Assembly: GCA_934162325.1 (NCBI GenBank)
Contig: CAKPIH010000003.1
Coordinates: 1-51,796, forward strand
DNA length: 51,796 bases
From: an uncultured Bacilli bacterium
GTDB taxonomy: Bacteria; Bacillota_I; Bacilli_A; RF39; UBA660
Direction of reading: 5' to 3'
Part shown: one piece after another, positions 36,079 through 45,293 of the stretch
How positions within the stretch are numbered: the first letter of the stretch is position 1
Layout: each line of letters starts with the position of its first letter
The notes under the pieces: generated by a model
Told to the model about the DNA's origin: nothing
The model's database searches: none
What the model saw: the letters and a program-made list of their open reading frames with translations, nothing else
Program-made: the position numbers and the translations under genes

Positions 36079-37617
36079 ATGAAAAAATATATTAAACTTA
36101 ATGACAATGACAATCACTTATCTTGGGGTAACTTTACTAGGATTGTCAAAGAGTATACGGTAAATAAAAGTTCTGCTTTACAGGTTGAAATTTTTTGTAC
36201 TGTTTTTGATACTCATTTAATAGGAGATACTACAGTGAATAATTATTGTACTGGTATTCGTTCTATTAATGATGAATATAAACAAAAGTTTTTGATATAC
36301 AAAAAGAAATATACTAATAATAAAAATATTTTAGTTAATACTGTTATTAATTTGTTATCAATAATAGATGGTAATATATATAATTTTAATAACGATGATA
36401 TAGCGGCAATTCAATTTATAAATAGTAATGATAATTTAAAAAATATTTGTCTTAAACTATATAATATTAGTAAAAATGATTCTTCTGTTAATAATAATTT
36501 ATCTAATATTCTTAATAAATTGATTAATGATAATAATTTATATGAGACTATTGTTAATATTTTATTTTTTATAATTTTAGAAAAAAAGCAACCTATTTAT
36601 GAAGAAAATATTAAAAAAAATGTTATTGAGAATTTACTTAATAATACTGATATTTCTTCTTTAGAGCTCGAAGAGTATTTAAATTTAAAATTTACTGATG
36701 GTATTAATTATAATTTTTCTTTAAACAAATTAGCTAAAGAAAACAATACTTATGCTCTATACGAAATGGGAACTGATGAATATTATGGTTATATAAAGGG
36801 ATATCCTAGATATGATGTCAGTTTTGATTATTTTAGACGTGCTTCATATAAAAACCATCCTGGTAGTTTTTATATGATGGCTAAATTGTATATTAATGGT
36901 TTTGTTGGCTCTAAATCTAATGATGAACTTAAAGAAGCTTTTAAATATTTAAATACCGCTATTGAATATGGAAATGTTGCTGCAATTAATGCTATGGGAT
37001 TGCTATATCTTAATGGTACATATCCTGTTAAAAAAAATATTAATATAGCTATTGATTTTTTTGAAAAAGCTGCTAGCAAAGATTATCCTTATGCTTATAA
37101 TAATTTAGGGCTTATTTATGAAGCTAAAGGTGATATGAAAAAAGCTTTTGAGTTTTTTGAAAAATCTTCTTTACTTGATGAAAGTTGGGCTTTAAATAAA
37201 ATTGGTGAATTTTATCGTAATGGTATTTATGTTAAAAAAGATATGAAAAAAGCTTTTGATTATTATAATAAAGCTATTGAAGCTCCTATTAGTACAGTTT
37301 CTTATTATGCCTTTTATAATTTAGCTAAATACTATTATTTAACTGGTAATACTGTTCTTATTAAGGATGAAGATAAGGCTATTAAATACTTAGATATTGC
37401 TAGTTCTCATGCTATTGAAGCTGCTATACTTCTTTTGTATTTATATACTGAAAAATATTTGAATAAAAAAGATGATGATCTTTATGATAAAATTAAATTA
37501 TTGATTTCTAGAATTGAAAATAATCCTAAATATAATGAAAGTATTAAATTAATAATAGAAGATAATTTAAAAAAACTAAAAGAAAACAAACATATTAATA
37601 TAGACATACTTAATTAG
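36079..37617 (+). CDS. Sel1-like repeat protein
   Basis: A 512-aa protein without signal peptide or membrane helix. The N-terminal 210 residues are Asn-rich and not recognised. From about residue 220 there are six or so Sel1/TPR-type repeats, each with A-x-Y-x-x-G and A-x-x-Y/F-x-x-A spacing, for example AIDFFEKAASKDYPYAYNNL and AFDYYNKAIE. Such alpha-solenoids bind proteins. In gut Firmicutes similar proteins can have regulatory N-termini, but I cannot assign one here. GAGGG lies a few bases before the ATG. Confidence 0.75.
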   Translation: MKKYIKLNDNDNHLSWGNFTRIVKEYTVNKSSALQVEIFCTVFDTHLIGDTTVNNYCTGIRSINDEYKQKFLIYKKKYTNNKNILVNTVINLLSIIDGNIYNFNNDDIAAIQFINSNDNLKNICLKLYNISKNDSSVNNNLSNILNKLINDNNLYETIVNILFFIILEKKQPIYEENIKKNVIENLLNNTDISSLELEEYLNLKFTDGINYNFSLNKLAKENNTYALYEMGTDEYYGYIKGYPRYDVSFDYFRRASYKNHPGSFYMMAKLYINGFVGSKSNDELKEAFKYLNTAIEYGNVAAINAMGLLYLNGTYPVKKNINIAIDFFEKAASKDYPYAYNNLGLIYEAKGDMKKAFEFFEKSSLLDESWALNKIGEFYRNGIYVKKDMKKAFDYYNKAIEAPISTVSYYAFYNLAKYYYLTGNTVLIKDEDKAIKYLDIASSHAIEAAILLLYLYTEKYLNKKDDDLYDKIKLLISRIENNPKYNESIKLIIEDNLKKLKENKHINIDILN

Positions 37618-37632
37618 TATGTCTATTTTCTT
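37600..37632. terminator. Bidirectional terminator between Sel1-repeat and PAP2 genes
   Basis: Stem TAGACATACT / AGTATGTCTA with a 5-nt loop and T-rich flank. Confidence 0.75.
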
Positions 37633-38249
37633 TCTAAGTATTTTTTAGATATTGATATGAATAATATTAAATATATTGTTCCTAGTAAGAATCCGCACAA
37701 TACATCGCTAGCATAATGAACTCCTAAATATATCCTTGATAATCCTATTGTAGGTATTAGTAAAATTAGAAAAATTATTAAAGGTATTTTTATTTTCTTG
37801 TTATTAATATATTTATAAGTTAGATATACTAAATAACCATAGAAGGCCATACTAGTTATTGAGTGTCCTGATGGAAAACTATATCCTGTTTCTGTAACTA
37901 ATTTATTTATTTCAGGTCTAGGTCTAGCTATGATTACTTTAATTAAATTATTAATAATAGTAATTCCTAATAAATTAATTACAAGAGATATTTTTATTTT
38001 CTTGTCCTTTATAGCAAGTACTAATATTAAAGCTGTGATAATTACCATGATAGGAGAAGTAATATTGGTAATTACTTTTACTATTTCAGTTCTGTTTTTA
38101 TTAATAATATTATTACTTATATAGTTATATACTATGCTATCTATATATATTGTTTTGTCTGCTACTACTTTATATGTAAAAATAGCAAATATTACTGAGC
38201 ATAATATTAAAATTGTATACTTTATGTATTCTTTATACTTATTATTCAT
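37623..38249 (-). CDS. PAP2-family membrane phosphatase
   Basis: A 208-aa integral membrane enzyme with the three phosphatase motifs in order: KVIIARPRP, SFPSGHS and SRIYLGVHYASD. Six hydrophobic segments are visible. Members dephosphorylate undecaprenyl pyrophosphate, phosphatidylglycerol phosphate or phosphatidic acid. Given the wall-synthesis genes nearby, undecaprenyl pyrophosphate recycling is possible but unproven. GAGAGG precedes the ATG. It may be co-transcribed with the RlmD-like gene 53 nt upstream. Confidence 0.9.
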   Translation of the reverse strand: MNNKYKEYIKYTILILCSVIFAIFTYKVVADKTIYIDSIVYNYISNNIINKNRTEIVKVITNITSPIMVIITALILVLAIKDKKIKISLVINLLGITIINNLIKVIIARPRPEINKLVTETGYSFPSGHSITSMAFYGYLVYLTYKYINNKKIKIPLIIFLILLIPTIGLSRIYLGVHYASDVLCGFLLGTIYLILFISISKKYLERK

Positions 38250-38302
38250 TATTTACCTCTCTTTATATATTCATATATATATATATTAAATTTATAATAA
38301 TT

Positions 38303-39487
38303 TTACTTAATCTTAAATAAGCAAACACTTTCAACATGATTAGTATTAGGAAACATATCATATAAAGTAATATCAACTAAATTATATTTATTTTTTAATA
38401 TATTAATGTCTCTAGATAATGTAATGGGATTACATGATACATAAACTAATTTATCAATATTACTATTCATAATTTTATTCATTATTGTATTATCGAGACC
38501 ACTTCTTGGGGGATCTACTACTACTACATCGCTTTCTATCTGATTAATTTCACTTACTTGTTTACATATAAAAGAAATGTTATGAATATTATTAATTTTT
38601 TTATTTAAATTAGCTCCTTTAATAGCATCTTTATTTTGCTCTATTCCTATAACAGTATTAAAGTTATGAGCTAAATAAATACCTATAGTTCCAGAACCAC
38701 AATATAGATCAAGTAATTTATTGCCAGTTCCTGCATATTCAAGTACTTTATTATACAATTTATCAATCATATTAGTATTAACTTGAAAAAATGAGTCTGC
38801 ATACACCGCATAAGAATAATTACCAACATTAATTATAATGTGATCATTTCCATATACTTTTATATTGTTAATAAAAATGGAATTAACTTTACCATCTAGA
38901 ATACTAATAATAATAGAACTATTAATATCACCTTTGATAATAACCATTATATCATCAGTACCTCGAATAACAACTTCATTAACGCCATCTAAGCAAATAC
39001 TATTAAGTAGCTTAATAACTTCATTGATATTATTATTAACTAAATAACAGTAATCTATATTAACAAGAGTATCTCCCACTAATGATAGTTTTCCGTCCTT
39101 AATTCTTAAAGTTATTTTATTACGATAATTATATGTGTTATCGGCATCATAGATAATGGATGGTTCAATATTCATATTACAATACTTATTAAAGATGTTT
39201 TTAACTATTTCTTTTTTATATATAACACTTTTATTATATGAAATGTGTTCTGTATTACAGCCACCACAAATATTATAATATTTACATTTTGGTTCTATTC
39301 TATTAGGACTTTTTTCTATAATACTTACTAGTTTTGCTTCATTTATTTTCTTTTTTTGTTTTGTTATTCTAATATTAACTACTTCATTAGGGATAACTTT
39401 ATCCACAAAAGTAACTTTATTGTCTATTTTTGCTATACCTCTCATTTCATGAGATAATTTATCTATTTTTACTATCATACACATCAC
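38303..39487 (-). CDS. 23S rRNA (uracil-5)-methyltransferase, RlmD/RumA type
   Basis: A protein of up to 394 aa that uses SAM to make 5-methyluridine in rRNA. An N-terminal TRAM-like beta domain (about 1-60) is followed by an Fe-S Cys cluster, CKYYNICGGC. The methyltransferase part shows LLDLYCGSGTIGIYLA, VVVDPPRSGLD and VYVSCNPITLSRD with the catalytic Cys. The exact start is uncertain: GTG, ATG and ATG codons lie within 12 nt with no clear ribosome binding site, and a TATACT box 10-15 nt upstream suggests a leaderless or near-leaderless mRNA. The base modified (1939 or 747) cannot be told. Confidence 0.9.
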   Translation of the reverse strand: MMCMIVKIDKLSHEMRGIAKIDNKVTFVDKVIPNEVVNIRITKQKKKINEAKLVSIIEKSPNRIEPKCKYYNICGGCNTEHISYNKSVIYKKEIVKNIFNKYCNMNIEPSIIYDADNTYNYRNKITLRIKDGKLSLVGDTLVNIDYCYLVNNNINEVIKLLNSICLDGVNEVVIRGTDDIMVIIKGDINSSIIISILDGKVNSIFINNIKVYGNDHIIINVGNYSYAVYADSFFQVNTNMIDKLYNKVLEYAGTGNKLLDLYCGSGTIGIYLAHNFNTVIGIEQNKDAIKGANLNKKINNIHNISFICKQVSEINQIESDVVVVDPPRSGLDNTIMNKIMNSNIDKLVYVSCNPITLSRDINILKNKYNLVDITLYDMFPNTNHVESVCLFKIK

Positions 39488-39508
39488 ATGTTAAGTATAT
39501 CATAAAAT

Positions 39509-39529
39509 GAAAAAGAAGTCTATGACTTC
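39509..39529 (-). terminator. Intrinsic terminator of the CNNM gene
   Basis: Stem GAAGTC / GACTTC with a 3-nt loop followed by TTTTT on the minus strand; it overlaps the stop codon. Confidence 0.7.
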
Positions 39530-40452
39530 ATTAACTCTGCTATTATATCTTCCATAGTTATTATACCTAAGAATTTGTTTTCTTTATCGGTTACTACTGC
39601 CATGTGTGCTCTAGCAGCTTCAAGAATTTCCAAACAAGAAGCCAAATTAGTTGATTTGCTAACAACAATTGGATCTTTCATATTTCTTTTTATACTTATT
39701 GGTCTATTATTTAGTATTTCATCTAATAAATCTACTTCATATAATATTCCCATGACTTTACATTCTCTATTTATAATTGGTATGCGATCATGCTTATCTC
39801 TAAATATACAATTTTTTACTTTTTCAGATGAATCTGTATCATATAAAAATGACACATCTTCACTTGGGACCATTACATTATTTACTCTTAACTTTTTCAA
39901 TAAGACGGCCTTTTGTATAAAAATACTCTCTTTTTCTTCAATTACGCCTTCTTCTTTTATTGTTTTTACTATTTCTACTAATTCATCTTTAGTAGCTGTT
40001 ACTTTGTGATTGTTTTTTACTTTTTTTTCGAATTTTCCTATTGCTTTAGTTAATGGTAATAGGAGTTTTACCATCCATTTTAATAGATTACATAGTTTTA
40101 GGGCATAATCTTCTGCATATTCTCTTCCTATTATTTTGGGTGCTATTTCAGTAAAAACTAATATTATTATTGTTAAAATTATTGTTACTAAAGGTATTAT
40201 TTTATCACCATATAAATTAGAAAAATAATATGTTGTTAGAGTACTTATTAGTATGCCACATATGCAATTTATGACTAGTATTGTAGTTAATGTTTCTGAG
40301 TAATTAGAATATAACTTATATACTACTTTAGCAGATTTATTACCTGTATCTGCTAGTCTTTTTATACGAATAATGTTTAGACTAGTAAAGGAAACCTCTA
40401 ATATTGATAATACAGCTAACATTAATAATAATAGTACTATTATTATAGTCAT
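39520..40452 (-). CDS. CNNM/CBS-domain membrane protein (hemolysin C/CorC-like)
   Basis: A 310-aa protein with an N-terminal CNNM (DUF21) membrane domain of about three helices (1-125), including EVSFTSLNIIRIKRLADTGN-like and LTEIAPKIIGREYA-like segments. Two CBS domains follow (about 190-310; VPSEDVSFLYD, IPIINRECKVMGILYEVDLL, MAVVTDKENKFLGIITMEDI). The C-terminal transporter-associated CorC domain is missing, a common short form. These proteins are linked to Mg2+ efflux. It overlaps the next upstream gene by 4 nt. Confidence 0.88.
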   Translation of the reverse strand: MTIIIVLLLLMLAVLSILEVSFTSLNIIRIKRLADTGNKSAKVVYKLYSNYSETLTTILVINCICGILISTLTTYYFSNLYGDKIIPLVTIILTIIILVFTEIAPKIIGREYAEDYALKLCNLLKWMVKLLLPLTKAIGKFEKKVKNNHKVTATKDELVEIVKTIKEEGVIEEKESIFIQKAVLLKKLRVNNVMVPSEDVSFLYDTDSSEKVKNCIFRDKHDRIPIINRECKVMGILYEVDLLDEILNNRPISIKRNMKDPIVVSKSTNLASCLEILEAARAHMAVVTDKENKFLGIITMEDIIAELMKS

Positions 40453-41480
40453 AATACCACCCTTTCTCTTGTTATATCAAATTCTTCATTTTGATATAAT
40501 CCTATTTTTTTGTTTTTTATATTTTCAATTAAATAATCGTATCCTAACTTAATGAACTTTTGCTTATTATAATTATAACTATAGTAGAAACCGTTATAAT
40601 CAAAAACTAAAAAGTGTTCTTTGTCTAAATTATTTCTTAAATAAAAATTATTTATTTTTAATTTTTGATTAGGAAAGTATTTATTAAATATTTTTTTATA
40701 AATTATCGATAGCTCATATGGTTTTATGTTATTGATATTGATTATCTTTTCAGTTATAGTCAGTATTTGTAATAATAAATTATCATCATTATAATTTATA
40801 TATTTTAATTCTTTATCTAAAAAATATTCTGTATAATTATCATTTATATATTTTATTTTCTTATCTAATTCTATGTTGTTATTATATTTATCAAAATGTT
40901 CTGTTGAAAAGCCTGCTTTTATATTAGCTATATCTTCAAATAAATTTACTATTATATATGTATTGTTAATATAAATTTTATTAGCCATGTTACCTTTTAT
41001 ATCTGTGCTTACTACTTCACTCTTTATGCCTATTTTGGAGCAAATATATAATAAAATTTTAACTATTGATGATCTTGTTATGCTTTTTTTTGATAAAGCT
41101 CCCCAAATGTTATTTAAATTGGTAATGTTATGCAATGATAATATTTCGTTTTTTGATGATAATGTATTTATATCTATATTTAATTCTTTACCTAATGTAA
41201 TATATATATATCTTACTTTTTCTATATCTGATAAATTTTGAGGAATATCTTTTATAATACTATCTATTAATAATTCACCTTGTTTAAACATATTATAATC
41301 TGCATAAATAAAGCCTTGTTTTCTGTTTATACTCTCTGAATATGAATAATCTACTCCGTTAATTATAAAATAATTATTAATATTATTGTCCACTATATCT
41401 ATTGGGATATTTATATATTTTGTTTCTTTAGTTATTTTAGATATATCTTCTTCTTTATTTATACTTACTATACTGTTCAT
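40449..41480 (-). CDS. Unknown protein with a weak transglutaminase-like segment
   Basis: A 343-aa soluble protein, Asn, Ile and Tyr rich, with no signal peptide. The part LNNIWGALSKKSITRSSIVKILLYICSKIGIKSEVVS (quoted by its ends: LNNIWGA ... GIKSEVVS) recalls the active-site helix region of transglutaminase/protease folds, where a Cys normally sits near the position held here by Thr-Arg-Ser. If homologous it is probably inactive. The last 60 residues form a beta-rich FLVFDYNGFYYSYN region. It overlaps the CNNM gene by 4 nt, so the two are co-expressed. I do not recognise a function. Confidence 0.6.
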   Translation of the reverse strand: MNSIVSINKEEDISKITKETKYINIPIDIVDNNINNYFIINGVDYSYSESINRKQGFIYADYNMFKQGELLIDSIIKDIPQNLSDIEKVRYIYITLGKELNIDINTLSSKNEILSLHNITNLNNIWGALSKKSITRSSIVKILLYICSKIGIKSEVVSTDIKGNMANKIYINNTYIIVNLFEDIANIKAGFSTEHFDKYNNNIELDKKIKYINDNYTEYFLDKELKYINYNDDNLLLQILTITEKIININNIKPYELSIIYKKIFNKYFPNQKLKINNFYLRNNLDKEHFLVFDYNGFYYSYNYNKQKFIKLGYDYLIENIKNKKIGLYQNEEFDITRERVVL

Positions 41481-41514
41481 ACTATCACCATAATAATTAT
41501 ACTATATAAAATTA

Positions 41515-41555
41515 AAAAAAGAAAGTAAATAAACTATTAGTTTACTTTCTTTCTA
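41515..41555 (-). terminator. Intrinsic terminator of the SipW-type pair
   Basis: Arms AAAGTAAAC and GTTTATTTACTTT pair around a short loop, then a run of T on the minus strand. Confidence 0.65.
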
Positions 41556-42101
41556 AAAATTTGCTTCTGCTGTTGAATCAGCGCTAATTGTTGCATTAAA
41601 TGTTTTGCCAAACATCTCATTAGTTACTAAATTATTATCTAACCATATATAAATAGTAAATGTCGTGTAAGTTGATGTACTTGATAAATTGTAGGCATCT
41701 ACTACTTTAACTTTTGTATTTGCAGTTATATTTTTGAAACTGCCTGTTTTGTATGCGGTAGTGCTGTTATCTACATATACCTCATATTTTAAAGCATCAT
41801 TCGTATTTAATCCATCTATGGTCTTAGGAGTTATATATATATTAAATTTGCCCGCTAAACTATTTTCACTTAATTTGGCTTGTACTTTACCAACTAAACC
41901 TCCACTTTTGTTAGTTGAGGGTGACAAATTAGTAGCAGTTATATCTTGAACTATTTTATAATCAATACTAAATTTACCAGTGCCTGTTGTTAAATCTGTT
42001 TCACTTTTAAGCAATAAATAAGCATAGGTTGCTCCTGCTACTAGAACGATAAATAATACTATTCCTAATATTGTTCCTATCATCTTTGCTTCATTCTTCA
42101 T
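41553..42101 (-). CDS. SipW-type exported beta-rich protein
   Basis: A 182-aa protein with a hydrophobic N-terminal helix (about 8-28) ending VAGATYAYLLL, then a Ser/Thr/Lys/Asn-rich mature part. It has the FSIDYKI strand after the signal and ends FNATISADSTAEANF, like TasA/camelysin-type subunits and the N-terminal domains of the 525- and 521-aa proteins (FNGTVSAD in the former). It lies 12 nt after a second SipW-type gene. Unlike the pairs near the left end, this operon has no leader ORF and no DUF6273 partner. A surface-fibre role is inferred. Confidence 0.72.
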   Translation of the reverse strand: MKNEAKMIGTILGIVLFIVLVAGATYAYLLLKSETDLTTGTGKFSIDYKIVQDITATNLSPSTNKSGGLVGKVQAKLSENSLAGKFNIYITPKTIDGLNTNDALKYEVYVDNSTTAYKTGSFKNITANTKVKVVDAYNLSSTSTYTTFTIYIWLDNNLVTNEMFGKTFNATISADSTAEANF

Positions 42102-42113
42102 AATTTACCTCTC

Positions 42114-42701
42114 TTATTTTCTATATACAGAATTTACTTTTATTAATCCAGAAAAAGATTTGTTCATTAAAGCGTTTTGATTACTGCCTGTTTCTTGTAG
42201 CCATAATCTTAAAGCACAATTATATGTTTTTGATACATTAAAAGTACTATTTTGAGTGCTTAAGGTGCCTATTTCTAATTCTGTACTAGTAAAATCTGCT
42301 CCTGTACCCGATTTTATGGTAGTAGTACTGCTACCATCATTACATTTTAAATCATATTTAAAATCACTTGTTTTTAATGCTGTATCTATTGTTATATTTG
42401 ATATAGCTATTTTTACAGCGACATCATATCCTTGTAGTTTTGTTGCATCTGGTATTAAAGTAAACTTCGAAGCACTAGCATATTTATCTACATCTGTAGA
42501 ATTTATAGGAACTCCTGTTTTTAAATTTATATATTCACTTTCACTAAATACAACTGAAACATTTGCATCAAATTCTCCAGTTGTTGCAGTTACTGTGGTT
42601 CCATTTGATAGCGTATAATATGCATATGAGCTGCCTAACATACATGCAAAAATAATAGATGTAGTAACAGTTAAAACAAAAAGCATGTGTTTAAATTTCA
42701 T
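42114..42701 (-). CDS. SipW-type exported beta-rich protein
   Basis: A 195-aa protein whose signal region ends LGSSYAYYTLSNGTTVTATTGEFD, close to the classical SipW/TasA pattern where the mature chain starts with a Tyr-Thr segment. The mature part is Ser/Thr-rich and has Cys residues at LKCND and YNCALRL that could form a disulfide. AGGAGTGA lies about 8 nt before the ATG and a TATAAT box is visible upstream. It is first of a two-gene operon. The dedicated signal peptidase (SipW type) is not in the window. Confidence 0.72.
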   Translation of the reverse strand: MKFKHMLFVLTVTTSIIFACMLGSSYAYYTLSNGTTVTATTGEFDANVSVVFSESEYINLKTGVPINSTDVDKYASASKFTLIPDATKLQGYDVAVKIAISNITIDTALKTSDFKYDLKCNDGSSTTTIKSGTGADFTSTELEIGTLSTQNSTFNVSKTYNCALRLWLQETGSNQNALMNKSFSGLIKVNSVYRK

Positions 42702-42774
42702 TTTATATCACTCCTATCTATTATTCTTCCATTATTATAATACCATATTTTAAAATTATTATCAATATTATTTT

Positions 42775-43494
42775 TTATATTTCTAAGTTATGATAAACAG
42801 CTTGTACATCATCTAAATCTGTTAATGCATCAATTAAATTTGTTACTTTTTCAGTTGTTTCTTCATCTAATGATATATAATTATTAGGAACAAATGTTAC
42901 TTCACTAATTAAGAATTTATCTATTCCTTTCTTTTCAAGAGCTTCTTTTATTTTTATAAAGTTACTTGGATCGGTATATATTACAAAGCTATCTTCTTCT
43001 GATATAAAGTCTAATATATCTAATTCTAAAATATCTTCCATTAACTTATCTTCATCATAGGCTTTATCTAGTACTATTACGCCCTTTCTTTCAAATAAAT
43101 AACTTACTGAGCCGTCGGTTCCTAAATTACCACCACGTTTTGTCAATGTACTTCGTACGAATCCAGCGGTTCTATTTTTATTATCTGTAAGACAATCTAT
43201 CATTATTGCTATACCGCCTGGTCCATATCCTTCGTATCTTACTTGTTCATAGTTTTCACCAACACCTTGATTTTTAGCCTTGTTAATAGCAGATTCTATA
43301 TTTGCTTTTGGCATATTTTCTGATTTAGCCTTTTCAACAACCATTCTAAGTGATGGATTATTTTCAGGATTAGGATCTCCATTTTTAGCAGCTACGTAAA
43401 GTTCTTTGGCTAACTTTTGAAAAACTTTACTTCTTTCACTATCTATTGCTCCTTTTTTTCTCTTTATTGTTGACCATTTACTATGTCCTGACAT
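42775..43494 (-). CDS. yebC: YebC/PmpR family protein (TACO1-type)
   Basis: A 239-aa protein starting MSGHSKWSTIKRKKGA, the standard start of the family. MPKANIESAINKA and RYEGYGPGGIAIMIDCLTDNKNRT are further signatures. It is described as a transcriptional regulator; recent work on family members also points to help in translating proline-rich stretches. Length is standard. AAGGAGG precedes the ATG, with its own promoter. It sits downstream of the tad genes but is probably independent. Confidence 0.95.
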   Translation of the reverse strand: MSGHSKWSTIKRKKGAIDSERSKVFQKLAKELYVAAKNGDPNPENNPSLRMVVEKAKSENMPKANIESAINKAKNQGVGENYEQVRYEGYGPGGIAIMIDCLTDNKNRTAGFVRSTLTKRGGNLGTDGSVSYLFERKGVIVLDKAYDEDKLMEDILELDILDFISEEDSFVIYTDPSNFIKIKEALEKKGIDKFLISEVTFVPNNYISLDEETTEKVTNLIDALTDLDDVQAVYHNLEI

Positions 43495-43523
43495 ATTCTT
43501 TCCTCCTTACATATTACTTATTT

Positions 43524-43553
43524 ATAATACTCTTTTTCTATTGTCTTTGTCAA
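43524..43553 (-). promoter_or_regulatory. Sigma-A promoter of yebC
   Basis: -35 TTGACA (43548-43553), 18-nt spacer, -10 TATTAT (43524-43529). Confidence 0.7.
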
Positions 43554-43570
43554 GTATATTTATATATTTA

Positions 43571-44269
43571 TTATTTTATATAGCTTAATATTGCTGGTCC
43601 TAATATTATTAATAATATTAATGGAATGAAGAAGAATACTGATATTATACTTATTTTGGTAGGTATTTTAGAAATGGTGGCTTTGACTTCCATTTTTCTT
43701 TTTTCTCTTAGGTAATCTACTTGATTATACATAGTACTTATTATGCTACTTCCATATATATTTGCTTGAGTTAAAGCTAAAATTATATTATTGATACTAT
43801 CAGAAGGTATCCTGTTTTGCATGTCAGTTAAACTTTCTGTTAAACTCTTTCCATACTTGGTTTCTCTAAGTGTTTCTTTGAATTCGAGTGATAACTCATC
43901 TTCAATGCTACTTGTTGTTACCAATATTGCTTCAGATAGATTTCTTCCTGTTTGTAAAGACAATGTTAATACTTCAAAAAAGTAGATTGCTTCAATATCT
44001 AATTTTTTTCTTCTTTTCTTTATTTTGCTATCTAATACTATTTTTTCTAATAAGAAATAATATATAATTGAAACTATTATAGAAAGTATGTATCCATATT
44101 TATAATTTATTAGGATAAAAAGAAATATTATTATAGTAGTAATAAGTCTTATTATTAGAAATTTTTCTGTTGTTAATTTTGAAGATATTCCTAATAATTT
44201 TATTTTATTATTTATCTTGTTTATAACTCTTTGGTTATATATCTTTTTAGATATTTCTTTATTTTTCAT
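43571..44269 (-). CDS. tadC: Tad pilus platform protein TadC-like
   Basis: A 232-aa membrane protein of the GspF type. Two hydrophobic segments near 45-75 precede a cytoplasmic domain with FEVLTLSLQTGRNLSEAI and LTQANIYGSSIISTMYNQ; a hydrophobic C-terminal segment follows. Together with TadB it forms the inner-membrane platform of the Tad pilus. It lies 15 nt after tadB and ends the operon. The assignment to TadC rests on order and size. Confidence 0.85.
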   Translation of the reverse strand: MKNKEISKKIYNQRVINKINNKIKLLGISSKLTTEKFLIIRLITTIIIFLFILINYKYGYILSIIVSIIYYFLLEKIVLDSKIKKRRKKLDIEAIYFFEVLTLSLQTGRNLSEAILVTTSSIEDELSLEFKETLRETKYGKSLTESLTDMQNRIPSDSINNIILALTQANIYGSSIISTMYNQVDYLREKRKMEVKATISKIPTKISIISVFFFIPLILLIILGPAILSYIK

Positions 44270-44284
44270 AATTGGTTTCCCTTC

Positions 44285-45277
44285 TTATACATCTATTTTT
44301 GTTATCTTATTTAGTAATATTACATAAATTATAAACATTAATACTATTGTTATTATAATCATATATCCTAAAGTTGATGAAAATAATGGTGCAAAATATG
44401 ATGGGTTTAATATATATATTATTAATATAAATATGATTGGTATTACTAATAGTACTCTAGTTACCATCTTAGGACTTGCAGAGATGTTTTTTAATTCTTC
44501 ATTTAATTTCTTTTTATCAAATAATGTTCTTTCTATGGATGAAAATACTTCAACGATATTCCCACCTGTTTTATTTAAAATAGTAAGTGATGATGATAAA
44601 AATACTGCTTCTTCTAAGTCTACTCTTTTGGCAAATCGTTCAAACACTGTGTCTACTGATAAACCATATTTCATATCAAGATACATTTTTTTAAATTCGT
44701 CACTTATTGGCTCTGGTAATTCTTTGGCCGCTATATTTAAAGCTTGTAAGGTGCTTTTTCCTGACTTAAATGCATTATTCATTACTATTATTGCTCTTAA
44801 TAATTCATTCTCTATTAATTTTGTTTGTCTTTTATAGTATATCTTCAAAAATATATCTAATAAATAATAGCCTACTATTATATCTATTACTATAGTTAAA
44901 ATATTTATTCCTGTTGTAAATATACCTGAAATGATAGCTAATAATACAAATAATATCATTATTATTATTTTATTAGTTATAAAATCTATTGCTGATATTT
45001 TGTCACGTTGACGATATTTTATATATTTTTCGTATTTTTTTGATTTCTTTTTGAAATAGTCTATTTTTAATAATATTTGTCTGTTTTTTTGAACAAATAT
45101 TAAATATTTATTTTTTATTTTATCAATTAATGGTATGCTTGCATCTTTTAGTGGCTCTAATGAATAGTAGGCTATTCTTTTTTCTTTTTTTTCTGCCACT
45201 GCTTGTCTTAATAGTATGATGATAATTATAAATATAATTATCACTATTAAGAATTGTATTATTTTATCTATATTCAT
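44285..45277 (-). CDS. tadB: Tad pilus platform protein TadB-like
   Basis: A 330-aa membrane protein with an N-terminal helix (about 5-25), two central helices, a GspF-type cytoplasmic domain (MNNAFKSGKSTLQALNIAAKELP; quoted ends only matter: MNNAFKSG ... KELP) with SSLTILNKTGGNIVEV, and C-terminal helices. The ATG at 45277 has AGGTGAT about 5 nt upstream; an in-frame GTG 9 nt earlier overlaps it. Located between tadA and tadC. Confidence 0.87.
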   Translation of the reverse strand: MNIDKIIQFLIVIIIFIIIIILLRQAVAEKKEKRIAYYSLEPLKDASIPLIDKIKNKYLIFVQKNRQILLKIDYFKKKSKKYEKYIKYRQRDKISAIDFITNKIIIMILFVLLAIISGIFTTGINILTIVIDIIVGYYLLDIFLKIYYKRQTKLIENELLRAIIVMNNAFKSGKSTLQALNIAAKELPEPISDEFKKMYLDMKYGLSVDTVFERFAKRVDLEEAVFLSSSLTILNKTGGNIVEVFSSIERTLFDKKKLNEELKNISASPKMVTRVLLVIPIIFILIIYILNPSYFAPLFSSTLGYMIIITIVLMFIIYVILLNKITKIDV

Positions 45278-45293
45278 AATTATCACCTTTCTT

